Source of the DNA: Eudorina sp. 2006-703-Eu-15
Taxonomy: Eukaryota > Chlorophyta > Chlorophyceae > Chlamydomonadales > Volvocaceae
NCBI GenBank assembly: GCA_003117195.1
Contig: BDSI01000155.1
Span: 1-64,000 of the forward strand
Reading direction: 5' to 3'
Length of the DNA: 64,000 nucleotides
A program made the position numbers and the translations under genes. How positions within the stretch are numbered: position 1 is the stretch's first letter; every line of letters starts with the position of its first letter. Positions 1 through 11,285 of the stretch are shown in pieces. The notes under the pieces are model-generated. The model made no database searches and was not told the DNA's origin. It saw only the letters and a program-made list of their open reading frames with translations.

Positions 1-247
1 GGTGGTCCGCCGCGGTTGCCTTGGACACGGCCCGAGCCCCCTGTCGACCCATCGGAAGGGGGATGGGGAGCGAACACACCTGGTGGAGGGGAACTCAGCG
101 CCCACGACCACGACGATCCTGGAGACATCCCCCGGTGCTGTGATGCGTAGTTTACCGCCCACCTCCTCCCTCACTGTCTACCAACTTCCTGTGCCCCACC
201 TCCTCCCCTGCCCTGCTGCCCCGCCTTGCCCTCCTCCCCGCCTCCAG

Positions 248-2354
248 GCCTGGCGGGTCTGCAGGCCTCCTTGGTGGCCCCCGAACTGGTCCAGGGGGTG
301 CAGTGCATCGACATCTCGCTGCGGGGCCTGCACGTGAAGCGGCAGCCCGCCTGGCAGCGGCCCCTGGTGGCGGCCTTCCAGCGGCTGCTCAAGGAGACGG
401 ACGTGGGGAAGGCCTTCTTCGCTAACGTGGCCACAGAGCGGGTGGGGGCGGGCCGGGATGGGGTGTGCCTGGGGTGGGGTGGGGTGAGGAGGGTTGTACT
501 ATTGGGTGGGATGGGGTGGAGTATTGCGCTGGGGTGCAGACGGAAATGGATGGACGCAGCCGCTGGCACGTCAGGTCCAGGAGGCAGGTCCAGGGAGGCA
601 GGTCCAGCGAGGGAGGTCCAGGGAGGGGCATCCATCAGGACCTCGACGACCTGACATGCGCCCGTCATTCACCGTGTCGTGCCGCTGACGTCCACGTGAC
701 CCGGCCCGCCCCGGGCTACCCCCCCGCCCCTCTGCCCCGTCCCTCTGCCGCCAGACCGTTCGAAACATTCTGCGTCAGGCGTACGGCCGCAAGGAGGCGG
801 TGACGGACGAGCTGGTCGGGGCCATTCTGCGGCCGGGGCTGCAGCCGGGGGCGGTGGACGTGTTCCTGGACTTCATCAGCTACAGCGGAGGACCACGTGA
901 GTGTACGGGCATTGTACGGGAGAGAGGGGTTGGCTAAGCTCCTGGACATTTAAGTGAGTGGTGGATTGGGTGGAGGGGTGAAATGCGGGCGGTGGATCCA
1001 CCCTTTGCTTCCAGCAAGCAGGAGGGGAGGAGGGGGACGCGATTTCGCTGTCCTGCTTAACGTAAGGCTTAACATAAAGAGTGAGGGTGAGGGCGCACAG
1101 CACCTCCTACCTGGACTGATCAACGGCCTGGACGACCCCATTCCACCGGGGGTCGGATGCCCCGGGGGCTGTGAGGACAGCTGTGGGGCCGCAGGGCCTC
1201 CTGCAGATCCGCGGTGTCGTACACCTGCTCACCTAGGAGCAGCCTCTCGGCGGCGCCTTTCTCCCCCCCATTCGTCCTCACTCCCCCCCTCTCGCCCTCC
1301 TCCTCCCCCCCAAAACCAACCTCCCCCACCCCCCCCACACACACATTCTGGCCGTGCCCATCCCTCGCAGTGCCCGAGGAGCTCATGTCCGCCACCAGCC
1401 GCCCCGTGAGCCTGGTGTGGGGGGAGGCCGACCCCTGGGAGGACGCCAGGGAGGGCCGCCGACTGTTCGGGAACCTGCCCTCGGTCGTGGAGTTCGTGAC
1501 CCTCCCCGGGGTGAGGCTGAGGGGGTCGAGGGAGGGGAGGGGAGGGGAGGGGAGGGGAGGGGAGGGGAGGGGAGGGGAGGGGAGGGGAGGGGAGGGGAGG
1601 GGAGGGAGGGGAGGGGAGGGGAGGGGAGGGGAGGGGAGGGGAGGGGAGGGGAGGGGAGGGGAGGGGAGGGAGGGGAGGGGAGGGGAGGGGAGGGGAGGGG
1701 AGGGGAGGGGAGGGAGGGGAGGGGAGGGGAGGGGAGGGGAGGGCAGCCTAGAGGGGCGGACTCCAAAGGACTCCAAAAGCGGAGTGCCATCTGAGAAAGG
1801 AAGGGCCGGGGCACGACGGGGCAGGGCGGGGCGGGGCAGGGCAGGGCGGGGCGGGGCGGGGAGGGCAGGGCAGGGCAGGGCAGGGCAGGGCAGGGCAGGG
1901 CAGGGCAGGGCAGGGCAGGGCAGGGGCTCTCCGGCGGGGCTGTGGCGGAGGCGTCCGGGGTTGGAATATGGTATGCACTGCACGGATGGAGGATTGCGAG
2001 GAATTTCTCCAGCAGCAGCAGCAGCAGCAGCTGGCCGTGCCTCAATCGTGTGCGGTTCGGGTTGTTGCGACCTCACCTCCCCCCTCCCCCTGTGGGCGCA
2101 GCAGCAGGGTTGAAACCCTCCCTCCCCCGCCCCCTCTCGCCCCTCCCTCTCCCCCGCTCGCCCCTCCCCCTCCCCCGCCCCCTCTCGCCCAGGTGGGCCA
2201 CTGCCCTCAGGACGAGGCGCCCGAGCTGGTCAACCCACTGATTGAGCGGTTCGTGGCCGCGTACAGCGGGAAGGGCGGGGCGGCGGCGGGCGGCGGGGCG
2301 GCGGCGGCATCGGTCGTGGCCGGCAGTAGCACCGGCGGTGCCGCGCTGCAGTAG
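248..2354 (+). CDS. alpha/beta-fold hydrolase, plastid type (3' part, 4 exons)
   Basis: Exons read at 248-441, 755-896, 1371-1510 and 2193-2354 (TAG stop); upstream exons lie outside the window or are not recognisable. The joined product contains RNILRQAYG, the cap-like helix region, FLDFISYSGGPLPEELM, then LVWGEADPWE and VGHCPQDEAPELVNPLIERF. DPWE carries the likely acid residue and GHCPQDE the catalytic histidine of the triad; the nucleophile exon is missing. This C-terminal pattern is that of the cyanobacterial/chloroplast alpha/beta hydrolases related to haloalkane dehalogenase-like proteins, pheophytinase and At4g36530. Which member it is, and its substrate, cannot be decided from this part. 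A Gly/Ala-rich low-complexity tail follows the conserved fold. All internal junctions are GT-AG and keep frame. Intron 3 is filled by two G-rich pentamer arrays. Confidence is high for the family and low for the specific function. Confidence 0.85.
1037..1056 (+). repeat. Dispersed intronic motif B (CGCGATTTCGCTGTC), hydrolase intron 2
   Basis: GACGCGATTTCGCTGTCCTG lies downstream of a G-rich stretch in intron 2. The same core recurs near 25773, 44223 (reverse), 58419 (reverse) and 59436, always in introns. Confidence 0.6.
1531..1743 (+). repeat. (GGGGA)n microsatellite in hydrolase intron 3
   Basis: About 210 nt of near-perfect AGGGG pentamers with occasional GGGA slips. It begins about 20 nt after the 5' splice site of the intron. 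The transcribed strand is the G-rich strand. Confidence 0.97.
1815..1924 (+). repeat. (GGGCA/GGGCG)n microsatellite
   Basis: A second G-rich pentamer array in the same intron, mixing GGGCG and GGGCA units and ending as about 13 pure GGGCA copies. Confidence 0.95.
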
Positions 2355-3404
2355 CCAGCTGTCGCAGATGCAGCTGGGTGCAGGGCGCGGGGGGAGCTGG
2401 CTGGCCCCCCATGGCACCCCCATGCGACCCCCGTGTGATGTCGGGGTGTGAGCGGACGAGCGACCGCGGGAGGCACATTCGCGAGGGAGTTAGGGAGGGA
2501 GGGAGGGAGGGAGAGGGTTCTTGTGTTGGACAGAGGAGAGGTCGGTCGCGGACCGCGTGCGTCGAGAGTGGTGGACAGAGGAGGGGACCGCGAGTCGAGA
2601 GGAGACGAGAGCCGGAGATACACAGCTGTGTTCCGAGAGCCGGAGATGGGGCGGGGGCGATATACGAGTTGGTGTGCCTGCATCCTTCGCATTTAATTGC
2701 ATGTGTTGTCGCTTGTCGGCGACGGAGCTGAAAGCATGTACGGTATTATGTCGTCGCCAGAGGGTTGCTGCGTGTTTGTTGTGTAAGTTGTGTTGAATTT
2801 CAAGAGGTGGAGCGGCCACCCTTTGGGTTGTGTCGTGGATGCGGGCGCATGCCCTCGAGTGAGTGAGGGCAGCACTCCCGGGAGGAGGTCTCTAGGGTCA
2901 GGGGGAGGCATGGACCGCTGCCGATGCGCTTTCGGGCCTGGACGGCGCTGCCGGTCAATACGCGGCTGAACATTTCGACAAGCGTGCCATCCCAGGACGC
3001 CCAACATGCGTCGGCATGGGCGCTAACGTGCGATGGCGGGATATATTTGGTGTAACGCGGCTTTGTCGCGGTAGCGTTGGTAATCTGTCAACCGGTTTTG
3101 TCGCCCGTGACAACATGATAATATTTCCACTCGAAACTTATTTTGATATTTTTGATGTTATAGTTAACTCCCGTGAGGCCCTCAATTTCGTCTGACTGGG
3201 TACGGCGTCGACAACGGGCAGAAACTAACGGCATAAACCGTAACGTTACCTGAGGTGCCCCTGTGCCGTACCGCAATTTTCTTTTTTATCCAGCCAAAGC
3301 CTTTTGCCCCCTTGTCGTGTTAACGCATCCCTGATATACCGTATAATTCTCAAATTCGCGTTTGTAAGCAAGCCTTCTGCCAAGGCGCGAGCGGCCCTTG
3401 GCAG
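2355..3404. other. Hydrolase 3' UTR and intergenic spacer
   Basis: No coding exon seen. TGTAA polyadenylation-type signals occur near 2783 and 3049, so the hydrolase mRNA probably ends in one of these places. From about 3080 the sequence becomes AT-richer, consistent with the promoter of the next gene. Confidence 0.5.
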
Positions 3405-6401
3405 ATGGAGGAGCTAGAGATCCTGCAAAAGGAACTTCGCGACATACGGACGCAGATCGCCTCGGTGTCGGCCCAAGTGGACTCGGCGCAGGATGCCGAG
3501 GAGAAGGGCATTCTGCAAAAAACTATGCTGCTGCTCGTTGAGCAGGAGCTTGTGCTGCGGAAAGAGAAGCTCCTGCTACTCCAGAAGAGCGAAGCGCGCG
3601 GTATGTGGGAGGGTTCGCAGGGTCACTTCATCGCGGGGATCTTCACAGTCCCTTGCCGTGCTCCCCACTCTCTAACGGCCAACGTAATACGCAAGCCATA
3701 TTGTTATTTGTTGTTTCAATTTATCTCTGCTTGCAAGGCGTGGACAACTCCATGGAGTATGCCAAACAGCTCGTTCAGCCTGCGCTGGACTCACCTCCAC
3801 GTCTGGATGACCTGCAGCGCTTCCTCCAGGAGCCGCCCGCCGCTCAGATCCCCGTCCTTGCGGAATCTGTTGTCGGGATGAGCCTGACAACCCTTCGGCC
3901 GCACTTCACGGCTACCCATGGCGCGCTGGCCCTTGCCGTCAGCCATAGCTTGACGTCGCCACTGACTCTGGGTGATTCGGAGATGGACACAGTGATTATG
4001 GAGCACCAGGTGGTGGTGTCACTGCTGCTGGCGCTGGACATGGCATTGCCGCCGGACCTGCGCATCGGGTGCGAAAGAAAGCAGGCGCTGTGTGTTACAG
4101 GCGCTGTAACTTAATGGCTGTGCACGAGCCTGCAACTAAGGCTGAGGAGTGCATCGGGCGTTGATGTATGTCGCTAGTGTCATGGTATCCATTTATCAGC
4201 CCCTCCCTGGTGGGTAGATTGAAGGTGGAGCGCGACAAGGCGGACAGCAGCTCTCTCATGACCGTCAAGTCGCTGGGCGGCTCATCGCTGCAGCCTGACG
4301 GAGTCTTGCGGGGCAACAGGGGTCGGCGGCTGCTGGCGAAATGGGAGGACAAGGCAGCCAGCCTGGACGATGCCGTCGAGGATCTGCGCAAGAAGACTGC
4401 GGCCTGGTCGCCGCTGTACTACGGCGAGTAAGTGACATAGCTCCTGTCCCATGTGGCTGTAAAGTACGGTCCTTGAAGACCATATCTGGTTCCAACCATC
4501 TTGTAACCGTTACAAGATGGACCCTTGCTCCCAACCGGGCGTTCCAACGGGCACAGATAGCTCGTAGGCGCCTCTCATTAACTCCCACCAAGGGACTGTG
4601 CACCCATCCTCCATCACCCCGGGGGTTGTCATGCACCAACACACCAGGTTGCTTGTGTGCCGCGGATGCGCAGACTGAACCGCGGATCTCTGGACAGCAT
4701 GTCAGTGTCTTTTCCGTTGGACGACCCCGCCCCCGTTTCCAATCAGGAATGCTCCCCTTCGTGACTGCTCCTCTGCGCCCGCCCTGCCACTGCCCCAGCA
4801 TCGAGTATCTGCCGTGCTTTGCAGCTGCCGGCAGCTATCTGCGGTTCTATGCTATCTCGCGTGCTGGCGGTATGGCTACTGCACCGCGCTCCATCAGTCC
4901 TGAGTACCTCCTGACCAACGCGGCCGACCGCGCAGCAGCGGTGATGGCCACCATCAAATTCTATCAGCTTCTCTGCGCGCAGCAGGCGCGCTATCCGGTG
5001 GACGTGCTGCCCGCTGGCGCTGTGATGCGTGCAGGAGGCCCTGGCTACACGCGCGAGCTGTGAGCAAGGAAGGGCTGTGCCGGGTTTGCACGCTGCATGT
5101 GTGTATTTGGGGGGAATGGCTGTGGATAGGTGGATGCATTGGTGGGTGCGTGTGTTGGGGGGAAGGGTAGCACATGCCTTGGCTGTACGATACGGACACC
5201 GGTCCGGCAGATCTACGGTATCCTGCATATGCGCCTGCGTACTACCCTGACTGCGAGCCGGCTGACTGTGAGCCTGCTAAACGCACGTGTGTGATAAGCA
5301 ATCGAGCACACCTCCCGCGCCCCACAGGTTGTTCCGCATCGACGAGCTGGTGGTTCGGAAGCGCGTGTCGCCCTGGTCGGCATATGCGTCCTGGTGCGGC
5401 GTGGACTTCAAACAGCTGGAAAAGCTGTATCGCGCCACCGCGCAGCGCCAGCACGCCGTGAATGACGTCCCTACCTGCCAGGGCAGTTTTTACTCTGTGG
5501 ACCTCATTCCGGTGGGGCTGCCAAGCAGCAACGCGCATGTGGCCACGGAGGATGACGCGCAGCGGCTGCTACACGGCCTGCTGCACGGCCTAGCGGCGAT
5601 CCACGAGGTGTGCGGGTGAAGTGGGCGGGCGGCTGGCGTTCAATGCAAACAGTCACGTAAGCGTACATACCTTGCATGCTAGTTCCTGCCATAGCAGCCA
5701 AAAGACTACGAAGCAAAGATGGCTAGATAGCTTGCATGCGTGTGTTGAATAACACACGTAACTTAAGCAACACAGTTTTGGCGCTACCTTGATGTTGACT
5801 TACCTGCTGCGCACATACCATTGCACCCGTCCAGGCAGGCTTCGTGCACCGCGACCGACGCTGGGACAATTTTGCGTGCTCCCCTGACCGCCGCCGCTGG
5901 TTCCTGCTTGACTTGGAGACATGCGCCCCTGACAACCAGCGGCCGCCGCCCGCCTTCGAGCCGGAAGGCTGCACCACCCTGGTTGAGGGCCGCTACACGC
6001 AAGCGTCGGACCTGCACCAGCTGTGGTTGGCCGTGCAGCGGCGCTGCGAGCCCGTCGTGGTCTCGGCGGAGGGGAGGGCGTTCCTGGACGCCCTCCGCCC
6101 TCCGCCGGCTTTGCAGAAGAGCAGTGCTAAGCAGCTGCTGGAGCATGAGTGGTTGCGATGCGAGGGTGAGGGCATCTGCAGGGCCGCAGGCGCACAGCTG
6201 GGCGAGCGCTTGTGGACTGCCGCTGGCGCAGTCGATTACCTGCTGCAGACAGCTCAGGTAGCTCAGGTTCAACCTTGCTCGGGAGAGGGGCAGGGTGGAG
6301 ACGGTGCATTTGCACGGCGGTGGCAGCGCCAGCGCCGAAGGTGGTGGCATGATGGAGGCAGAGCCGTCGGAATGGAACAGGCAGGAGGCGACGTGCTGTA
6401 G
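3405..6401 (+). CDS. Divergent protein kinase-like protein (6 exons, 614 aa)
   Basis: Exons: 3405-3600, 3738-4068, 4218-4427, 4799-5059, 5328-5607 and 5835-6401. They sum to 1845 nt with a single open frame. The N-terminus (residues 1-65) is a coiled coil (MEELEILQKELRDIRTQIAS...). The middle carries a conserved-looking IEYLPCFAAAGSYLRFYAI block. The C-terminal part has a kinase-like C-lobe: HGLLHGLAAIHEAGFVHRD, then a catalytic loop HRDRRWDN (HRD-x4-N) and FLLDLE where a canonical kinase has DFG. No glycine-rich loop or VAIK lysine is evident, so the N-lobe is strongly diverged or absent. This suggests a kinase-fold protein that may be a pseudokinase or an atypical kinase; the substrate is unknown. 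The start codon follows an in-frame-free spacer and opens the coiled coil directly. The 3' side abuts a retrotransposon remnant. Confidence 0.75.
4496..4520. repeat. Short perfect inverted repeat in kinase-gene intron 3
   Basis: CCATCTTGTAA and TTACAAGATGG (11-bp arms) are separated by 3 nt. Confidence 0.85.
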
Positions 6402-6499
6402 GTGGAGGTACAGCTTGTGGTGTCCGTGTGTACGTCGTTGTGCATTATACAGTAATGAGCGAGACGTTGTGGCGGTTGTTTGGGTACCGCCGTCTGCCC

Positions 6500-7100
6500 C
6501 GGCTGACTTCAGGGCTACTTTCCGGCGGCTGTGGAAGCTGCTTAGGGAGAACTACACAAGAAACGACTCTGGCGGCTCGCGTTGCATGGGTTTTCCGCTG
6601 GTCGCACACCACGCCACTAGGGAACATGGTCAGAGCCTGCGGGCGGCCACGAAGTGCCCCTGTGGCGCCACTGTCAGTGGGCAGGGCGCGTGCTGGGTTC
6701 GGCGCCACTTGTTCTGGGATTGCTTTGTTGCGCGATCGTTGCGAGAAGAGATGGGGGCTGCGATGGGTGCTGCTGTGGGCGCCCTGGACGCTGTGTTCGC
6801 CCGCCACCATTTGTGGCTCGTGGTCGTCCCGCCGGGTATCGACCAGGTTGTCTGGGACATGGTGGCTTTGGCGGCCCTGGCGGCCCTCGAGCGGGGCCGT
6901 CAACGCCTGCTATTTCGTGCGCACGCCTTGTTTCGATCGCTGTGATTTTCACTGCGACCTTTTGGGCCCGTCTCGCGGGGCTCGGTCTACCCCCGCGGAA
7001 CTGGAGTTCCGTGTCGCCCGTCCACCCCATCCGGTGCGGTGTGTCGGGGCGTGTCGTACTGTCAATGCCCCCGGACGTCGACCCACCGCCCGGATCTTGT
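6500..7100 (+). pseudogene. Non-LTR retrotransposon ORF2 C-terminal remnant
   Basis: One frame reads FRRLWKLLRENYTRNDSGG, MGFPLVAHHA, then KCPCGATVSGQGACW and RRHLFWDC. This is the Cys/His knuckle (CPCG ... H-FWDC) found after the reverse-transcriptase domain in algal LINE-type elements. It is followed by VVWDMVALAALAALERGR. That frame stops at 6943-6945. The expected continuation, FTATFWARLAGLGLPPRNW with VSPVHPI and GRVVLSMPPD, is found in another frame up to 7109. At least one frameshift therefore lies near 6920-6950, and no RT catalytic part remains upstream, so the copy is 5'-truncated and dead. It sits in the same orientation as the kinase-like gene and begins within about 100 nt of its stop, perhaps supplying its 3' UTR. 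Confidence 0.7.
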
Positions 7101-7109
7101 GACCCATGA

Positions 7110-9375
7110 CTTAATGTGATTAACTGGGTCGGATACCGCCCCTACAGGGGCCTCGTTACGGCTGACTGGAGTCGTCGGCCCCCGTCCGGTGTTCAGCTGG
7201 TCCCCGCCTCCGCCTCATTCAGCCTCCGCGTGCGTTCGTGGCGGCACCTTCTTCGCATGGCAGCTCAGACAGAGGTCAGTGGTTCGTGCGCCAACCCGCC
7301 ATACATACATACTGACGCGGGGGCAGTCCGTTGGGGGGTGCGGGAGGCATCGGTCGCTGCAATGTTGCTGGACCCTTGCACGCACTGCACCGTGCTGCAC
7401 CCGCGGGCGGGGTCCTCGGCGGGCGGGCCGCGGTGCTGGTTGATAACGGTAGGTGTAGGTAATCCCCGCGGGTCAGCGATCCCCCCCTTGCATATCACGT
7501 ATCACGCACTCCTGCCATGCCTGCCGAAGAATGCATACATACACCTCCCCACCTGACGAATCCACCACCGCGGCATTCCTAACTGGCAGAAGAACTAAGT
7601 AGAATTGTAGCTGCAACCTACCAAAGCCAGCCAACGAGCGGCAGTTCCCGGAGTGGACCAAGGCCGAGCTCACTCAAGCTGGTCTCGGCGCGTCTTAGAG
7701 TGAACCGTACGACAACTATAGAACCCAACAGCCCACCTAAATAAACTCAACGAACCACGACACGACGCTGATGCCTCAGCGACCAATGACGCATCACAAG
7801 GCCAGCTGCAGCTATCAACGGCAGCTCGCCCACCTACGTGACCAGGCGCATGCGAGCTCCGCACGCCGCACCCCTTTCCACTCCGGAAAGCCTGCATCGC
7901 CACCCCGAGTGCGTACCCACATCGTCCGCATCGTACACACACCCACACACGCCACAGACATACCATCCGCATCGTACAAATACGACATACACACACATGC
8001 GACATGCCATCGAAGGGAGGACGAGTCCTGTGTGGTCCCCGTTACCTGCCGACCCCCCTGTTGGCGGGCCTTATCAGAATCCGCACCCCCGGGATCCACC
8101 GTCCCCCTCATCCGCATCCTCAGGCCGCGGCACTGCTCCACTGCGTAGACGCCCAGCAGCCCGGCGCAGCCAGCTCTCCCACCGGCAGCCGTCCTCCGCA
8201 CACCGCAGCCGCCAGATCGCACCGATTCTTCGACTCCTTTTGAGGACTCGCCAGCCAGCCAGCCAGCCAGCCAGCCAGGCGCCGACTCCTTCATCGGGTT
8301 GCAGCCGCAATGCTCTGCAGCAGCACCACCGGCAGGCTGCCCGGGAGAAGGCCCGAGCAGCCTGAGAGAGAGAGAAGGGGAGAGAGAACAGCTACGTCAC
8401 CGGCCGCAGTTGGTTTCGACAAGCGGCGCATGGGCATAAAGCGGCTCATGAGTGGTTAGGTAACCGTTAGGTGATTAACAGCACCGCGGCATTGCCGAGA
8501 GCGGATCTGAGCGTTCGACTGTACCGAGCTCAGATCACAACAGCTCGATGATAATGCCGTACGTAGCATTCAGACAGGTTGGGCGGGGCTCCCGAGACAC
8601 CGCTGCACTTTGCGACCCCTGGGACTTTCTAGGGTCACATGGCTCGTCTCGGCGTCTCTCGCCCGCACTGTGACGTCTAACTTCACTTCGTCGTCTTTAT
8701 TCGGTCTCACCCCAAAGGCCGGATGACACGCGAGCGCGCGGATACATTCATCTCGCAGGCCGCGTTCGGCCGAACCCCACAACTGCTGCAGCCGCTGTAG
8801 CGCCTCTCCCAAACCGCTATCAACCCCTCTTCTCGGCTCGCCTCACAAACACACTTACATACATGCGGTGGTGCCTCATTCGACACCCACACACATGCGG
8901 GTGTTCATACGTGCATGCCTACGTATGTATGTATGTATGGCACTCACTCTGCAGCGCTGCTTGCACCTCCGAAAACTGCTGATGGGTGGTTGTCAGGCTT
9001 ATCGTTGACAGAGCGGCTGCCCGGACCGCCAGATCATCGCGACACAGCCGCCTGCGGGGTCCGGTTGGAGAAGCGTTGCGCCAAGAGGAGGAGGTGGGGG
9101 AGGAGTTCCCAATTCCCCCCACGTACATCTGAGGGCACACTCACAATCGGCCACTGGCGCAGTACACCACTCCTGCCGACCAGCACACATTCACCGCTGC
9201 AGATTGGCCCCGGGGCATCACCGTCACGTCCTCCTCGCTCTTGGACCGACCGCTGACCCGGTGGCCGTGGTATAACCGTTACCCCCGTCCCCTTCCCGCG
9301 CGATCCCTACTGAGGCAAGTACGGTTAGCCAGCTTCTGAGCGTCTTGATCCAGTTACGAGAAGGTTTACGAGAAG
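7110..9375. other. Intergenic region, no supported gene
   Basis: ORFs here are short with no recognisable domain. It holds small tetranucleotide arrays, (CAGC)n near 8252-8278 and (GTAT)n near 8922-8938. The left part may still be retrotransposon 3' tail. Confidence 0.5.
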
Positions 9376-10381
9376 TCAATAGGGACCGCCGCTGGCGCAA
9401 CGGGGGCCGACATAGCGCCCCTTGATTCGTTCATTCATAGAGCCCGAAGCTGGTGCTGATGCCCTCGGGCGCAGCTTCCTGTGGAGAGTTCTCTTCCCCC
9501 AGCATGAAACACCCCCAAGGGGGCCCCCCAGGGGGGCCCCTTCCCCCTGGGTAGATGCCTAGGTCTGTAGGTCATGCCCCGCCCCTCCTGCCACATCCCA
9601 AGCGCCGCCCTCCGGCCTTCCAACCCTGGCTGTCTCACCAAACGTCCTCCACCGCCTCCACCAGTTGCGCCACGCTGGTGCCCCCCGACTGAACCGCCCC
9701 GCACGCCTCCGCGCCGGGTGCCTCCCCCAGCAGCCGCCACAGCTCCACCACCAGACGCTCCAGGACCCGGACGGCAGCCTCCAGATCAGACCTGCGAGCA
9801 AGCGCGCGGCGGCTGATGGCCTCAGCGTTTATTTTAGCAAACACAGCGCTCAGCAAGGCGGGGCCCGAGGAGGAAAAGGCAGGGTTGGGACTCGCTGGTT
9901 TGCTCCCCGTCCGTCGTTTGCCTCCTGAATACTCGGCGCGTCTACTCACAGATTGGATTGTAGTCGTCCAAATACCGCCTCCAAGGCACGCGTCTGTTTG
10001 GCTACAACAAGCTGCTGCAGCTGTGCGGCTTGGGGTAGCGCGGCGAAATTGCGTGCCTCATGTAAGACCTACACGGGAAGCGGACGCGTGCATTGCCTTG
10101 GAGAAGATGGCTTAACCCAGCCATCTGTCTCCGAACACACATACCGGCAGGCGCTGCAAGATATTGCCAGCATTCGACAGCAATTTTGAAGAAGCCTCCT
10201 GGAAACATAGAATCCAGCCATGAACAGTTACTTGCATGTAACCCTAATGAACTTTTGCGGTAGGTTATGTTGCTGACGCAGGATTTGTTGTTGATACATG
10301 CAAGCTTGCCTGAAGGGCGAACCATTTGTCCAGTGTCTCGTTGGCGCGTTGCAACGCCGACTTGAACTTTGCAAAATCCAT
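9376..10381 (-). CDS. Small helical protein resembling C1orf109/AIRIM (about 165 aa, 5 exons)
   Basis: Minus-strand exons: 10310-10381 (ATG at 10381), 10145-10198, 9950-10068, 9639-9791, and a final exon probably ending at the TGA at 9376. Phases of the first four close. The product begins MDFAKFKSALQRANETLDKW, continues with KLLSNAGNILQRLP, VLHEARNFAALPQ, a charged helix ending in VFGRLQSNL, and SDLEAAVRVLERLVVELWRLLG, and has a late SVAQLVEAVEDVW. It is all-helical, with no TM or signal peptide. The helix pattern (short aromatic N-terminal helix, LLS-NI-RL, a central KQ-containing helix, a C-terminal V-LVE-V-D-W helix) matches what I recall of C1orf109/AIRIM, a 55LCC ribosome-biogenesis factor in animals. 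This is a remembered resemblance, not an alignment. Intron 1 appears to use a CAG|GCAAGC GC donor. The last exon is the least certain part. Confidence 0.5.
9511..9542. repeat. GC-only palindrome
   Basis: AAGGGGGCCCCCC faces GGGGGGCCCCTT around a short centre, inside the last intron of the small helical-protein gene. It can form a strong hairpin. Confidence 0.8.
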
Positions 10382-11285
10382 TACGCATGACACTAAACAT
10401 TAGACCCAATTGCAAGGACAACACAACAGGACGTCGAGTTCCGTGACATCGTATTACTAACACACCAAACGCGCATCCTGGACTCAAACTAAGGAAGACT
10501 GCTTCAACTCTTGTACGCGGAGCAAGTAGCTGTTGCTGCATACGATGGTCAGACCCTTTGCCATATTACGTTTTACCCAAATGCCCGTCGTACAGGACTC
10601 CGTGTTCCAGGTTTGCGCCAGGCTTGTGCCAAACGGATGGGTACATCTGAAGTTGACCCGAAAGCCTGACATATACCGAGGTTTTGGGGTACCATGCGCC
10701 ATGCCCACATACTGGCCATTTAAGCCAGTTCACTTCTGGCAGCGTCGCACGCAGGGTCAGCGGATTGCAAGCCTGCCACCAAGGACGCCCCCAATTATAA
10801 AGCTTACATACCACCTGGTGGAGGGATGCACAGGGCCAGAGGGGCCCGACCGGACAGCGCCACAAAACTCCAACAGGGCGATGAGCCGTCCCACTGACGC
10901 GCCCGTCCACTCTGTCCAAGCATAGGACCGTCCTATCAGCACGTCACACATGGGGGCGCTGACACCAGGAAGGAGGCCTTTCATGGAATGGCGGTCAATG
11001 TCATTCGCTCGAGTACGTCTGTCAGAACCCCCTGACGCAGGCCGCGTCTCGCTCGCACCACATACCAAGAGAGAGAGGGAGCCACGGACCGCGCACGACG
11101 TACATCGTCATCGCACGTCATCGCACCGCACGCACGCACGTGTCAGGAGCGCCCGCACCGGAGGGTCACCCCCCGACAGACCCGTGCCGCTCCGACACAC
11201 AGAAGAAACACCGCAATCAAATAATGCATTATGATGCGACAGTACTCGAGTAGTGGTGATTTCATAGGCGCATAAGCCAGGGTAA
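10382..11285. other. Intergenic region between two minus-strand genes
   Basis: It contains the 5' flank of the AIRIM-like gene and the 3' flank of the NT-C2 gene. A + frame open at 10533-10925 has no domain and shows no splice or conservation cue, so no gene is called. Confidence 0.45.

Noticed and set aside
1120..2076. Long minus-strand Pro/Leu/Ser-rich frame
   Set aside because: It is a shadow of the GGGGA and GGGCA arrays in the hydrolase intron.
10533..10925. 130-codon + frame between the AIRIM-like and NT-C2 genes
   Set aside because: No domain, and it overlaps an equally open antisense frame.
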